From contig NC_086029.1 of assembly GCF_036323735.1 (NCBI RefSeq), positions 48,855,357-48,919,356 on the forward strand: a stretch of DNA of 64,000 bases. Direction: 5' to 3'. Numbering within the stretch: position 1 is the first letter of the stretch; the number at the start of each line of letters is the position of its first letter. Under the pieces are notes generated by a model. It was given only the letters and a program-made list of their open reading frames with translations, had not been told where the DNA came from and ran no database searches. The DNA comes from Rattus norvegicus. Lineage: Eukaryota > Chordata > Mammalia > Rodentia > Muridae. The translations under genes and the position numbers were made by a program. Shown here piece by piece: positions 11,141 to 20,741 of the stretch.

Positions 11141-11520
11141 GTTGTGGTTTGTACTCAATGTGTGTTTGAAAGAAGGGGTTTTTGAAATTTGGACAGAAAA
11201 GGTGAGGTGTTGGAGATTGGTTCTAATACTTTGATTCAGTTGGGAATCTGTGTGTCCAAATGCTAAAGGTCCTTGTCCCCAATTGATTTCTGATCATCAA
11301 TAAAGATGCCAGTAGCTAATGGCTGGGCAAACGGATACGATACGGGGTGGGACCCTTAAGAGTTTCTCGGGCTAGGACGCAGCGGGGAGGAGACAGAGAA
11401 TCGCCACGAAGGATGTGGCGCAGGAGCAGTGGAGATAAAGCCAAACAACCACGTGAGATTTCCAGGTCGGTGGCCACTGACCACTTTCCCAATTGGGCCG
11501 TGGGTACCAGGGAAGGTTTA
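11140..11520 (+). repeat. Possible LTR-like repeat, unclassified
   Basis: CATCAATAAAGATGCCAGTA then TAGCTAATGGCTGGG resembles the poly(A)-signal end of a rodent LTR. Termini were not found, so this is only a suggestion. The frame at 11347-11661 runs through it. Confidence 0.35.
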
Positions 11521-11535
11521 GGAGTGTCCAGCCTT

Positions 11536-11625
11536 GGGGCTGGGGATTTAGCTCAGCACTTGCCTAGTAAGCTGGGTTCGGTCCCCAGCTCCGAAAAAAA
11601 GAAAAAAAAAAAAAAAAAAAAAAAA
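11536..11625 (+). mobile_element. ID SINE with internal deletions
   Basis: GGGGCTGGGGATTTAGCTCA, shortened in the middle; duplication GAGTGTCCAGCCTT at 11522-11535 and 11626-11639. Confidence 0.95.
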
Positions 11626-11676
11626 GAGTGTCCAGCCTTTGAGGTAGCTAAGGCATCTTAAAAATAAGCTAATGTG

Positions 11677-11775
11677 GTTGGGGATTTAGCTCAGTGGTAG
11701 AGCGCTTGCCTAGTAGGCGCAAGGCCCTGGGTTCGGGTCCCCAGCTCAAAAAAAAAAAAAAAGGGGGGGGGGAGG
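11677..11775 (+). mobile_element. ID SINE, unit 1 of a tandem triplet
   Basis: ID body followed by A15, G10 and AGGATT, then the next ID starts. It is almost identical to unit 2 (both share TAGTAGGCGC and GGTTCGGGTCCCC). Confidence 0.95.
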
Positions 11776-11872
11776 ATTGGGGATTTAGCTCAGTGGTAGA
11801 GCGCTTGCCTAGTAGGCGCAAGGCCCTGGGTTCGGGTCCCCAGCTCAAAAAAAAAAAAAGGGGGGGGGGAGG
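11776..11872 (+). mobile_element. ID SINE, unit 2 of a tandem triplet
   Basis: Same body as unit 1, followed by A13, G10 and AGGATT. Confidence 0.95.
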
Positions 11873-11973
11873 ATTGGGGATTTAGCTCAGTGGTAGAGCG
11901 CTTGCCTAGCAAACGCAAGGCCCTGGGTTCGGTCCCCAGCTCCGAAAAAAAGAAAAAAAAAAAAAAAGCTAAA
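11873..11973 (+). mobile_element. ID SINE, unit 3 of a tandem triplet
   Basis: Consensus-like ID (GCAAACGC, GGTTCGGTCCCC). The whole triplet is bracketed by AAGCTAATGTG (11666-11676) and AAGCTAGTGTG (11974-11984), as if one insertion later multiplied. Confidence 0.9.
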
Positions 11974-11976
11974 AAG

Positions 11977-11979
<3 letters not shown>

Positions 11980-12029
<50 letters not shown>
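11980..12029. repeat. (GT)n microsatellite
   Basis: About 24 GT units directly after the ID triplet. Confidence 0.97.
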
Positions 12030-12031
<2 letters not shown>

Positions 12032-12740
12032 CTTTCATTTGAGGATCCAAAGATAGCTCCTGGGCGGGTGCATGTGTGCGACCCACAGGCAGCACAAGCT
12101 ATTCTAACCTGGCTGTGCTGGCATGGCCTACTTCCCAGCCACGTGGCCATTACCGGCCATCTTGGTCTCTCTCTGGCCTCCTTTTTCATCCATGCCCAGC
12201 TGGCAACACCCAAGTGCCCACCTGAGACACTTTATTTCTGTCCAGGCACGGAAGTCCCACCTTTGGCCCTTCTGCCCTGCTATAGGCTATTCAGCTCTTT
12301 ACTGACCCAATCAGAAGGAGATGGAGAATGATTTACAAAAGACTGCAACCAGCTCTTTGGGTACAGAAATCAGCATATGATACACAGTGCACAAAAACGC
12401 CCCCAACATCAGGTGGTGTATTTGAGACGGTCAGCTCTTGAGGAAGAAGGTTCCGTGGGCTCACTGGTTCATCTCAGGGTCATTAGCTCTGTCCCAGAGG
12501 ACCTGAGAGGGAACTGTTCCTGTTAAAGCAGCAAGGAGGAAAGACAGACAGGAAGGAGCTTGGGTTCCACTGTGCCCACAAACACTCTCAGCAATGACCT
12601 GACATCCTTCCAGAGTCTTCTTCCCAAAACAGTGCACACTAGTGACCAATCCTTGACACGTGGCTTCTAGGGACAATTACCCAAACCTCAACTTCTGATA
12701 GATTAATTGATTCATTATTTCTTTTATTTTCTTTTCTCTT
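12030..12740. other. No gene assigned; unique-looking DNA
   Basis: The 115-codon frame at 11984-12331 starts in the microsatellite and shows no domain. Confidence 0.35.
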
Positions 12741-12998
12741 CTCTTCTTTTCTTTCTTTTTTTAGACTGGATGGTTCACTGTAGTCTCAAACTTTTGTGCC
12801 CTCCTAACTCACCTCAGGGACTCCAAGGTTACAATTATGAGCCACCATGTCTAGCAACTTATATTTTTAAAAAGAAGTCTTCCTCTAGTGAAACACTTTA
12901 TGTTTTTAAAAGCTCTTGAGGAAGAGGAAACCTTTCTCAAGTGATGTGGTCATTGGTTAGTTACCTATGTTCGTGAAATCAACCCCTCATGGGACACA

Positions 12999-13059
<61 letters not shown>
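12999..13059. repeat. (GA)n microsatellite
   Basis: About 29 GA units after ACACGAG. Confidence 0.97.
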
Positions 13060-13060
<1 letters not shown>

Positions 13061-13201
13061 GTGAAATTATGAGAATTAAGCTAGGAGTTGTGCCTCACGA
13101 CTTTCATTCCAGCACTCTGGCTGCAGAGGCAGGTGAATCTCTGAGTTCAAGGTCAAGCCCAGCAAATTTCAGGTTGAGATCCTGTCTCAAAAAATAAAAA
13201 A

Positions 13202-13338
13202 AGTGGGTGGTGGTGGTGCAGGCCTTTAATCCCTGCACTCAGGACAGGTAGATCTCCGCAACTTTGAGGCCAGTCTTGTCTACAAAGTGAGTTCCAGGAC
13301 AGCCAGGGCTACACAGAGAAACCATGTCTTCAAAAACT
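13202..13338 (+). mobile_element. B1 SINE
   Basis: GGGTGGTGGTGGTGCAGGCC TTTAATCCCTGCACTC ... GCTACACAGAGAAACC, full length. Confidence 0.88.
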
Positions 13339-13339
13339 A

Positions 13340-13372
13340 ATAATAATAATAATAATTATTATTATTATTTTA
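13340..13372. repeat. (AAT)n(ATT)n palindrome
   Basis: Six AAT units turn into six ATT units, a perfect inverted repeat directly after the B1. Confidence 0.95.
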
Positions 13373-13379
13373 AAAGTCC

Positions 13380-14030
13380 CCTCCCTCCCCAGCTGCAGCA
13401 CTGGGAATAAGTGGCAGCTGCCACTTATTCAGGCCCTTATTCAAGTGCCCTGAGTGGACCTATCACTCCTCCTCATCCAAACACATGTTGAAGAAAGGTT
13501 TTCATCCCATGTTCTTGGCTTCGTCTCAATCCTTCATTCCAGAAGGGTGACAGTTCTGTCCTGCCTCCTAAGTGAAGACAAATCCATCTTCTGAACAGTT
13601 GTTCTGTAAGATTCCAGGATGATTAGCAGAGGGGGGAACATTTTCTTCTGGCCAGTAAGTAAGGAAGACCCTGCCAGAAGAAACCTTGCTCTGTGGACAT
13701 CTGATTCATGGGACGAGCATTTCTCCATGGTCAGACTGTCATCTAAATTTAAACACGTCAGCCAAAGCAGCCACATGTCTTTACAATATTCATTTCAGGA
13801 CTCTGAACGGATACAAGTCAAGTGTCCGCAGCGCTCTGTGACCCAAGTGTGCTGTATTTTCATCAGGGCTTTGCCTTTTCCACCCCAGGTTTTGAGTATT
13901 TTCCAGCTGGTAGATTAGTTGGAAGGATGGCACAAAGGAATTCACATACTTTATGTTGTAGAACAGGTGTTAGTTTTTAGACACATTTGCACGCACACAC
14001 ATGTATGCATAATGAAATCAATATTTTATT
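13380..14030. other. No gene seen
   Basis: Unique-looking; frames at 13534-13776 and 13619-13918 overlap on opposite strands and show no domain. Confidence 0.35.
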
Positions 14031-14033
14031 TTT

Positions 14034-14210
14034 TTAAAGATTTATTTATTTCATGTGAATACACTGTTGCTATCTTCAGACACACCAGAAGAGGGCACCA
14101 GATCCCATTACAGATGGCTGTGAGCCACCATGTGGTTGCTGGGAATTGAACTCAGGACCTCTGGAAGAGCAGTCAGTGCTCTTAACCACTGAGCCATCTC
14201 TCCAGACCCT
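14034..14210 (-). mobile_element. B2 SINE
   Basis: AAAGATTTATTTATTT ... GAGCCATCTCTCCAGACC. Confidence 0.93.
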
Positions 14211-14253
14211 CAATATTTTATTGAATCACTTGAAATAGAGCTGTTTTAATTTT

Positions 14254-14258
<5 letters not shown>

Positions 14259-14304
<46 letters not shown>
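14259..14304. repeat. (TG)n microsatellite
   Basis: About 22 TG units; a B3-like SINE (minus) follows to about 14412. Confidence 0.97.
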
Positions 14305-14305
<1 letters not shown>

Positions 14306-14459
14306 CAGCCACAGTGTACATCCGGAGGTCAAAGGATAACTCTTGGAAGTTGGTTCTCTCCTTCCAATATATGGGTCCCAGAGTTTGACTTGGATCATCA
14401 TCTCCCCAGCCCTATGTTTTTTATCTAATATGGTGTGTTTCCCTTTTGTTGTTGTTTTT

Positions 14460-14600
14460 TTTTTCTTTAGTTAATTGATTTTGAAATGGAGTTTCATTGT
14501 GCTGCCGCCACAGACAGCAAACCCCTGAGGCTGAAACTGTTCTCTTGCCTCAGCCTCCCAAGTAGCTAGGGTTATAGGCATGTTCATCTCCGATTGGACA
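14460..14600 (-). mobile_element. Old B1 SINE
   Basis: TCTTGCCTCAGCCTCCCAAG TAGCTAGGGTTATAGGCATG reads as a reverse B1. Confidence 0.55.
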
Positions 14601-15289
14601 GCCCCAGCTTCTCAGGGCTAGGATCACAGTCTTGTGCCACTATGCACACTCAGTGTCATCCTGTGCTGGAGGAGCAAGCCCAGAGCTTCGTGAGTGCTGT
14701 GGAGATGCTCAACCCACCCCCCCCCCCCACCCGGCCCCAAATCCCTGTACTCTCCAATTAAGCAAAGGCTACAGTTGAAAATATGAGCCACAGAACAAAA
14801 GGATAATTATTCAGCTAGGAATTTAGGACTGCATAACTAAACTAATGTAGTCATATAAAGTAATTCACATGAGCTGGCCATGGTGGCCTACGTCTTTAAT
14901 CCCAGAACTTGGGAGGCAGAAGCAGGCGATCTCTGAGTTCAAAACAATAAATAAACAAAGCGATATACACATGTTCTTCTGTATGTGTGGATCATTATTC
15001 CAGGCTCAGGTGGGTTCTCTGTCGCAAAGTTTCAGGTGGGGCTTTATGATCCCAAACCATCACCAGGTACGGGCTAGCATGGTGGCACATGCCCTATCCA
15101 GCAGGTGGGAGGCAGAGGCAGGTGTAGCCAGGGCTTCTTAGCCAGAACTATATAATAAGACTTTTAAAAAAGAGTAAGAACCAGGCCTAGTGGCACACCT
15201 GTCAACTCCAGCACTCAGGAGGCTGAGGAAAGAGGATCTTGAGTTTGAACCCAGGTTGAGTTACATGGGGGGTGCTGTGAATTTAATTT

Positions 15290-16080
15290 TTTCAAAGCCT
15301 ACTTTTAATGATGGTTCTTAACTGTTTTCACCTCCCTTCTAGCCCACCACCCACCAGAGGTAGTGGAAAAGAAAGAATACAGGGAAGAGGGCCTGTTTAG
15401 AAATGGTTCTTTGGAGCAGCTCTCACCTGTGTTGTCTGGAAATGGACAGTTCAGTTCACAGGGGTCAGCAGCGGAGCAGCTCCACCCACTCCCAAACACT
15501 TCACTGAAACACCAGCAGTCCAGTTCAATAGAGTCAGGAGAGCAAACACGAATCAGCAGTAGTGGCGCTACCTATACGGGCAGCCAGACCTCAGCCTTGG
15601 CACAAGTCAGTAAGAGGGACCAGGAGGGACTCCAGGAGAAGTTCTAGGCTGTGCCTCTCTCAGCAAAGTGAAGATCTCGAGCATGCAAGACCAATAAGCC
15701 TTTAGCTATGCAAGCAAGCCAAGGTCAGCCTCTTCCACTGTCCGTCGAATTCTGTTTATATCCCTCCGAGCATCATGTGTCCTCCATAGGTCTTGCCTCC
15801 GGAAGTGAGTCTGACTTCTCTCTACCAACCAGCCCGAGTCCTTGGAAGAGGCAAGAAACTGCAGCACACCACGAGAAGTTTCCTAGTGCATTTCTCTCTA
15901 TGGAGTCTAGACAAATGGAGCTCAATTACTCAATGTAAGGCATATCAATACACGCATGTCATTAGGGAAGACACATGTCACGTGTCATTTCACATGTTTG
16001 CTTTAGCATAGCATCCTTTCACCTGTGTCTGCTTCAGGAAAACACCCCTTTACGTGTTTGCCCCAACAAAACGCCATCCA
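15290..16080 (+). repeat. Unclassified interspersed repeat, copy A
   Basis: Shares several blocks with 16,353-16,680: a start around CCTACTTT, the run TAGCCCACCA, an AACACCAGCAGTCCAGTTCA block, and GAAGTTTCCTAGTGCATTTC. It looks like an LTR-class element, but I cannot name it. Confidence 0.5.
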
Positions 16081-16154
16081 ACACAACTAACTTTCCAAAG
16101 AACCCTTAAGTTTCTACTTCAGGGTGCCCTGTCTCAAATAACTAAACAGAACCT

Positions 16155-16290
16155 CAGACTGGGCATGGTAGCATACAGGCTTGGGAGTTGGAGGCAGAAG
16201 GATCAAGAGCTCAAGGCCAGCATGGACTACATAGGGAATCCGAGGCCATTCTGAGCTACAGGGGAACCCTGTTTTCTGAAAAGAAAAGAA
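16155..16290 (+). mobile_element. B1 SINE
   Basis: GGGCATGGTAGCATACAGGC ... CAAGGCCAGCATGGACTACA. Confidence 0.75.
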
Positions 16291-16352
16291 AAACAAACAA
16301 TAACAAAAAACTGATTTTTTTGAACTTTTAAACTTAGATTTTTTTTTCTCCA

Positions 16353-16680
16353 AAACCTACTTTACTTAGTGTTCTTAAACACTTCAACCTCTCCTCTAGC
16401 CCACCAACCAGAAGTAGGGGAGAAAGAAGGTTAGTAGGAAAAGGGAGTTGTGGATATGTTTAGAAAAGTTCCTCAAGGTGATTCTATTCTTTGTTGTCAG
16501 GATACCAGCAGCCCAGTTCAACAGCAAACACCAAACAGGAATCAATAGCAGCAGCAGGACCCAGCAGAAACAGCAAGTTTCTGCCAAATCATCCCGAGTC
16601 AGTGGAAGCAGCTAGAATCAGCTGGAATACCATGAGAGGTTCCTTGGTGCATTTCTCTCTCCAAAGTCAAGACCAGCCAA
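16353..16680 (+). repeat. Unclassified interspersed repeat, copy B (shorter)
   Basis: Same order of blocks as copy A, with the middle deleted; ends at GAGAGGTTCCTTGGTGCATT. Confidence 0.5.
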
Positions 16681-16784
16681 GACCAGAGGCAGGAGGATCA
16701 GGAGTTCAGGGATAGCCTCAGCTACATAGGGAGTTTGAGGTTAACCTGGGCTATGGGAAGCCCAGTTTCAAAACACTGAAAGAC

Positions 16785-16960
16785 CAGGGATGGTGACATG
16801 GCTCAGTAAAGGTGCTTGCGACCAAGCCTGATGACCTGAGCCCATTCCTGGGGCCCCCATGAGGGAAGGAGCAGAACTGACTCCCGGAAGTTGTAGTCTG
16901 ACTTCCACATGCTCACCAGGGCATTTCACGACACACATGCACACTAAATAAATACATAAA
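16785..16960 (+). mobile_element. B3-like SINE
   Basis: GGGATGGTGACATGGCTCAG ... CTGACTTCCACATGCTCACC ... ACTAAATAAATA. Confidence 0.65.
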
Positions 16961-17338
16961 GAGTAAAAAAGTCAAACAAAAACAATTAAACATGAATTTA
17001 ATTCATGCCAAGGGAAACTTAAGTGTGGACGTCTCTCAGGTCCTGTGTATTTCCAGCTCTGCCAAGTGTTTGGTTTCGGGACTCCCCACTCCAAACAAGG
17101 GACTGGGGTACTTATTTGACATATCAAAGCAGACCTGGCCTCCAGGTTCTCCCAACATCCAGAACTCACTCTCTCTCCTCCCTTATCCCTCCCCTGGCTG
17201 CAGGAGCCGAGTACACACTGGTGCACACACATACATGCAGGCAAACACCCATACACATAAAAGTAAGTTCATCTTTAAAAACAGATTAGAACATTTGTTC
17301 TTTCTTTAGGTACCGTCATGTCTGTCTGCTCACAAAGG

Positions 17339-17790
17339 ACCCTTACTTAGTGTGATCGTTTGTATATGCTTGGCCAAGGCAGGGGTGCTATTATGTGTGG
17401 CCCTGTTGGAGCAGGTGTGTCGCTGTGGGTGTGAGCTTTAAGACCCTTCTACAACTACCTGGAAGTCAGTCTTCCAATAGCAGCCTTCAGGTAAAGATGT
17501 AGAACTCTCACCACCTCCTGAACCCTGCCTGTCTGGACACTGCCATGCTCCTGCTTTGGTCATAATGGACTGAACCTCTGCACCTGTAAGTTAAACCCAA
17601 TGAAATGTTGTCCTTATAAGAGTTGCCTTGGTCGGGGTTGGGGATTTAGCTCAGTGGTAGAGCGCTTGCCTAGGAAGCGCAAGGCCCTGGGTTCGGTCCC
17701 CAGCTCTGAAAAAAAGAACCAAAAAAAAAAAAAAAAAGAGTTGCCTTGGTCATGGTGTCTGTTCACAACAGTAAAACCCTAACTAAGACA
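17339..17790 (-). repeat. Rodent interspersed repeat (possibly URR1-type), with an ID inside
   Basis: CATAATGGACTGAACCTCTG ... GTCCTTATAAGAGTTGCCTT ... AAAACCCTAACTAAGACAG is the reverse of the repeat seen at 51,788-52,070 and 55,632-56,100. The ID at 17634-17736 interrupts it. Confidence 0.65.
17634..17736 (+). mobile_element. ID SINE
   Basis: Near-consensus ID with AAAAAAAGAACC tail; duplication AGAGTTGCCTTGGTC at 17619-17633 and 17737-17751. Confidence 0.97.
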
Positions 17791-17819
17791 GTCTTCGAGT
17801 TATGAAAAGACAAAACCAA

Positions 17820-17922
17820 GGGATTGGGGATTTAGCTCAGCGATAGAGCGCTTGCCTAGCGAGCGCAAGGCCCTGGGTTCGGTCCCCAGCTCCGAAAAAA
17901 AAAAAGAAAAAAAAAAAAAAAA
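17820..17922 (+). mobile_element. ID SINE
   Basis: Duplication GAAAAGACAAAACCAA at 17804-17819 and 17923-17938. Confidence 0.96.
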
Positions 17923-17949
17923 GAAAAGACAAAACCAATCACTGGGGCT

Positions 17950-18090
17950 AGGGGATTATTCAATGGTACTGTCCCTGGCTTATCATGGGAGGCAGAGGTA
18001 GGTGATCTCTGTGACTTCAAGGCCAGCCTGGTCTACAGAGTAAGCTCCAGGACAGAGAAACCCTGCCTCAAAAAAAAAAAAAAAAAAAAA
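17950..18090 (+). mobile_element. B1 SINE 3' part with A tail
   Basis: GGGAGGCAGAGGTAGGTGAT ... CAAGGCCAGCCTGGTCTACA followed by A22. Confidence 0.8.
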
Positions 18091-18380
18091 AACAAACCAA
18101 TAATAACAACAACAACAGCAACGATAATAAGCTATCTGTGGTGGCTAAACAAAACACTAGAGGAGGGATGGGCAAGGTGTGTGGGTTGTGACCCAAGGGA
18201 GTTGGCAAGTGAACAGGTGTATTGGCAAACAGGAAGCCTAGCATTGGAATGTTTCACTAGATGCAAATTTTACCTCCCAAAAGAAAAAAACATAAACAAA
18301 TATTGAACTTCAGTTAATAATATGTGTGCCAAAGTTGTAGGGGAAGTGAGTGTACTGATGGCTTTGAAACAAGAGAACAG

Positions 18381-18510
18381 GGGTTGAGGATTTAGCTCAG
18401 TGGTAGAGTGCTTGCCTAGCAAGCGCAAGGCCCTAGGTTCGATCCCCAGCTCCGAAAAAAAGAAAAGAAAACAAACAAACAAACAAACAACAACAAAAAA
18501 AAAAAAAACC
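18381..18510 (+). mobile_element. ID SINE
   Basis: Tail expanded into (CAAA)n; duplication AACAAGAGAACAG at 18368-18380 and 18511-18523. Confidence 0.95.
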
Positions 18511-18633
18511 AACAAGAGAACAGGGCAAGGTTGGCGATAGAGGAGATGTAAAAACAGCAGGACAAGCAAGAACTGTCGAAAGCACACATCGCAGTGCCAG
18601 CTGTGGTGGCCATCTTTAATCCCGGAACTGGAG

Positions 18634-19142
18634 TGTTGGGATAATAATTAGAAAGGTGGCGAACCGGTTCCTGAGCGTTGTCACTCCGCACGGAACTGCA
18701 CGGATCCGCAGAAGCCACGTGCTCCAGTTGTTTCTCTGCCAGCGGCTTTCACACACTGTTCCCTTGGCGGGTAAAATCAAAGTTCCAGAAACTTGCAATT
18801 TAGCAATTAGATTTATATGTTAAATACTCAATCCACAATACACCCACAATAAATTCACTGCCCATTGATAAAGATCTAAACCGCCCACCTAGACAAGATA
18901 AAATTGACCTAGTCCACCTGGATCTGGGTCATCCTGCTCCCTGGTCTCCATCTTCTCTCGCTCTTCCTCCTCCTCCTCCTCCTCCCCCCTCTTCCTCCCC
19001 CCCTCCTCCCCCCTCCTTCTCCTCCTCTTCCTCTTCCTCCTTCTCCTCCTCCTCCTCCTCCCTAGACTTTTCCCCGCCTACCCTTCCTTCTCATCCAATG
19101 ATAGGCTGGACCCGCCTTGCTGCATAATGGCATCGTCCTACA
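18634..19142. mobile_element. Solo LTR, ERVK-like, inserted in a B1
   Basis: 509 bp starting TGTTGGGATA and ending CCTACA, flanked by a perfect 6-bp duplication CTGGAG (18628-18633 and 19143-19148), the size typical of ERVK integration. The interrupted B1 resumes on both sides (18,592-18,627 and 19,149-19,250). The LTR contains a (TCC/CT)-rich polypyrimidine block at about 18,955-19,065. Orientation is uncertain; family not named. Confidence 0.8.
18955..19065. repeat. (TCC)-rich polypyrimidine tract
   Basis: Over 100 bp of almost pure C and T within the solo LTR. Confidence 0.95.
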
Positions 19143-19282
19143 CTGGAGGGACAAGCAGGCAGATCTCTGTGAGTTCAAGACCAGCCTGGTATGCATATTG
19201 AGTTTTAGGTCATCCAGAGCAACATAACGAGACACTGTCTCAAAACAATAATTGTAGACTCTCGTTGGTGGGTTCATGGGTG

Positions 19283-19572
19283 TTTACTGCAGGTTCAGAG
19301 GTTCAGTCCATTATCACTGAGGCAGGAACATGATGGCATCCAGGCAGGCATGGTGCAGGAGAAGCTGAGAGTTCTACATCTTCATCTGAAAGCTGCTGGC
19401 AGAATACTGGCTTCCAGGCAGCTAGAATGAGGGTCTTAAAGCCCACACCCACAGTAACACACCTACTCCAACAAGGCCACGCCTACTCTAACAAGGCCAG
19501 GCCTGCCCCAACAGGACCACGCCTCCTAATAGTGCCACTCCCTGAGCTGAGCATATTCAAATCACCACAGAG
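19283..19572 (+). repeat. Rodent interspersed repeat (possibly URR1-type)
   Basis: GGTTCAGAGGTTCAGTCCAT ... CTCCTAATAGTGCCACTCCC, same family as 51,788-52,070. It includes a small local triplication of CTCCAACAAGGCCACGCC-like units. Confidence 0.65.
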
Positions 19573-19865
19573 GCCATGCCGCTTTGTGGGTCTGACTTTT
19601 TTCTGAATTATTCAGAAAGGCGAACTTTTCTTCTAACATGCTTTCCCTAATGCGATTCGCTTTACTGTTTCTAAAAAGTTCTCCCACCCGTGCTCTACCC
19701 CCACCATGTGACCTCCACGGCAGGCCCGCCCACCACCCACCACCCCAGTATTGTTTCTCTTGAGGGCAGCTGCCAGAATTTACAGTTGCCTGCTCTGAGG
19801 TTTTTCTTTTAAACTCCAGTAAAATTGTTCTTCACTTTCGAGGAGAAGAATGAAACTTAAAAACG

Positions 19866-19980
19866 TAGGCAGAACTGGTTGTGGTGGCCCCCCACCGGTA
19901 GGATTTGCTGAAGGAGGCAGAGGCAGAGGCAGAGGCAGGAGGATCACGAGTTCGAGGCCAGCCTGGGCTACACATTGGGG
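19866..19980 (+). mobile_element. B1 5' portion fused to an L1 3' end
   Basis: GGCTGTGGTGGC-like B1 head followed by GAGGCAGAGGCAGG and GTTCGAGGCCAGCCTGGGCTACA. The B1 then stops without its A tail and passes straight into L1 3' UTR sequence. See the L1 entry for the shared flanking duplication. Confidence 0.65.
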
Positions 19981-20017
19981 AGGGTGTGGGTGGGTAGGTG
20001 AGGGAGCACCCTCATAG

Positions 20018-20622
20018 TGAAAGACCCCAGCTTAACAGCAGTAACGCCATTTTGCAAGGCTGTACTTAAGATGACTGGTTCAGGGAAAGGTTAGAACACT
20101 GAGTACACAGCGGCTGCCAAGCAGGATGTGTTTGGTTGAAGGCCTGGCAACAGGACGACTTCGGTTGAGCACCTGACAATGAAAAAAAAAGCCCCGGGAG
20201 AGGTCCCACACCCTGGTGGGGGGCTGAGTCAGTCGTTATGTTCCAAGAAGGTAGCTAGGAAACTTGCCCCCGGGCTGAACCCTTGGGGGGCCGAGTCAGT
20301 CGTTATGTTTCAGGAAGGTAGCTAGGAAACTTGCCCCCGGGCTAAACCCTTGCCATATTAGAATCCACCAATTATATCCCTGTAACCATGCATCTGCTTC
20401 TGTATGCTTGCTTCTGCTCCCCAAAATCCTATAAAAGCCCATCCTTGGTTCCGTGGGGCGCGCCAGTCCCCCGAGTGACTAAAGCGCCCGCAGGTGCCTG
20501 TGCCTGTGTATCCCGACAATAAACCAAATCCTCTTGCTGATTGCATCCTGTGGTGTCTCGGTCTGGTCTTTTAAGTTGGAGGGTCTCCATCCCGAGGGAA
20601 AGTTCTCCCTGAGAGCTTTTCA
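20018..20622 (+). repeat. 5' LTR of the provirus
   Basis: TG...CA termini. U3 contains two tandem 67-bp units (20218-20284 and 20285-20351), an enhancer-like duplication. The first unit carries a consensus AP-1 site TGAGTCA, while the second reads CGAGTCA. TATA box TATAAAA at 20430-20436; poly(A) signal AATAAA at 20518-20523. Confidence 0.95.
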
Positions 20623-20624
20623 TT

Positions 20625-20642
20625 TGGTGCATTGGCCGGGAA
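20625..20642 (+). promoter_or_regulatory. Primer-binding site, tRNA-Gly(GCC)
   Basis: TGGTGCATTGGCCGGGAA starts 2 bp after the LTR and is exactly complementary to the 3' end of tRNA-Gly(GCC) including CCA. This sets where minus-strand reverse transcription begins and fits a gammaretrovirus-type element. Confidence 0.93.
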
Positions 20643-20684
20643 AGGAGATCCTCCACCCAGGGACCACCGACCACCCACTGGGAG

Positions 20685-20690
20685 GTAAGC
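20685..20690 (+). promoter_or_regulatory. Candidate proviral 5' splice donor
   Basis: GGAGGTAAGCC lies 43 bp downstream of the primer-binding site and matches the mammalian donor consensus. In related viruses the leader donor is used to make env mRNA; here env is nearly absent, so any use would be vestigial. Assigned by motif and position only. Confidence 0.45.
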
Positions 20691-20741
20691 CGGCCGGCGT
20701 CTGTCTGTCTGTCTGATTTTGTCTCGTTCTGCCTTATTCTG

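Larger units (their letters stand above)
18592..19250 (+). mobile_element. B1 SINE split by a solo LTR
   Basis: Left part 18592-18633 (GTGGTGGCCATCTTTAATCC), right part 19143-19250 (AGGCAGATCTCTGTGAGTTC ... GACACTGTCTCAAAAC). Confidence 0.85.

Noticed and set aside
11790..12331. Frames of 78-115 codons with poly-Cys-Val or poly-His-Thr starts
   Set aside because: They are reading frames through (GT)n/(CA)n and ID repeats, as are similar ones near 4,507-4,753, 27,055-27,392 and 50,599-50,878.
20358..20716. Open frames within the proviral LTRs (also at 3315-3766 and 25885-26150)
   Set aside because: They are shared by all three LTRs on the antisense or sense strand, without domains; they follow from LTR sequence, not from a gene.
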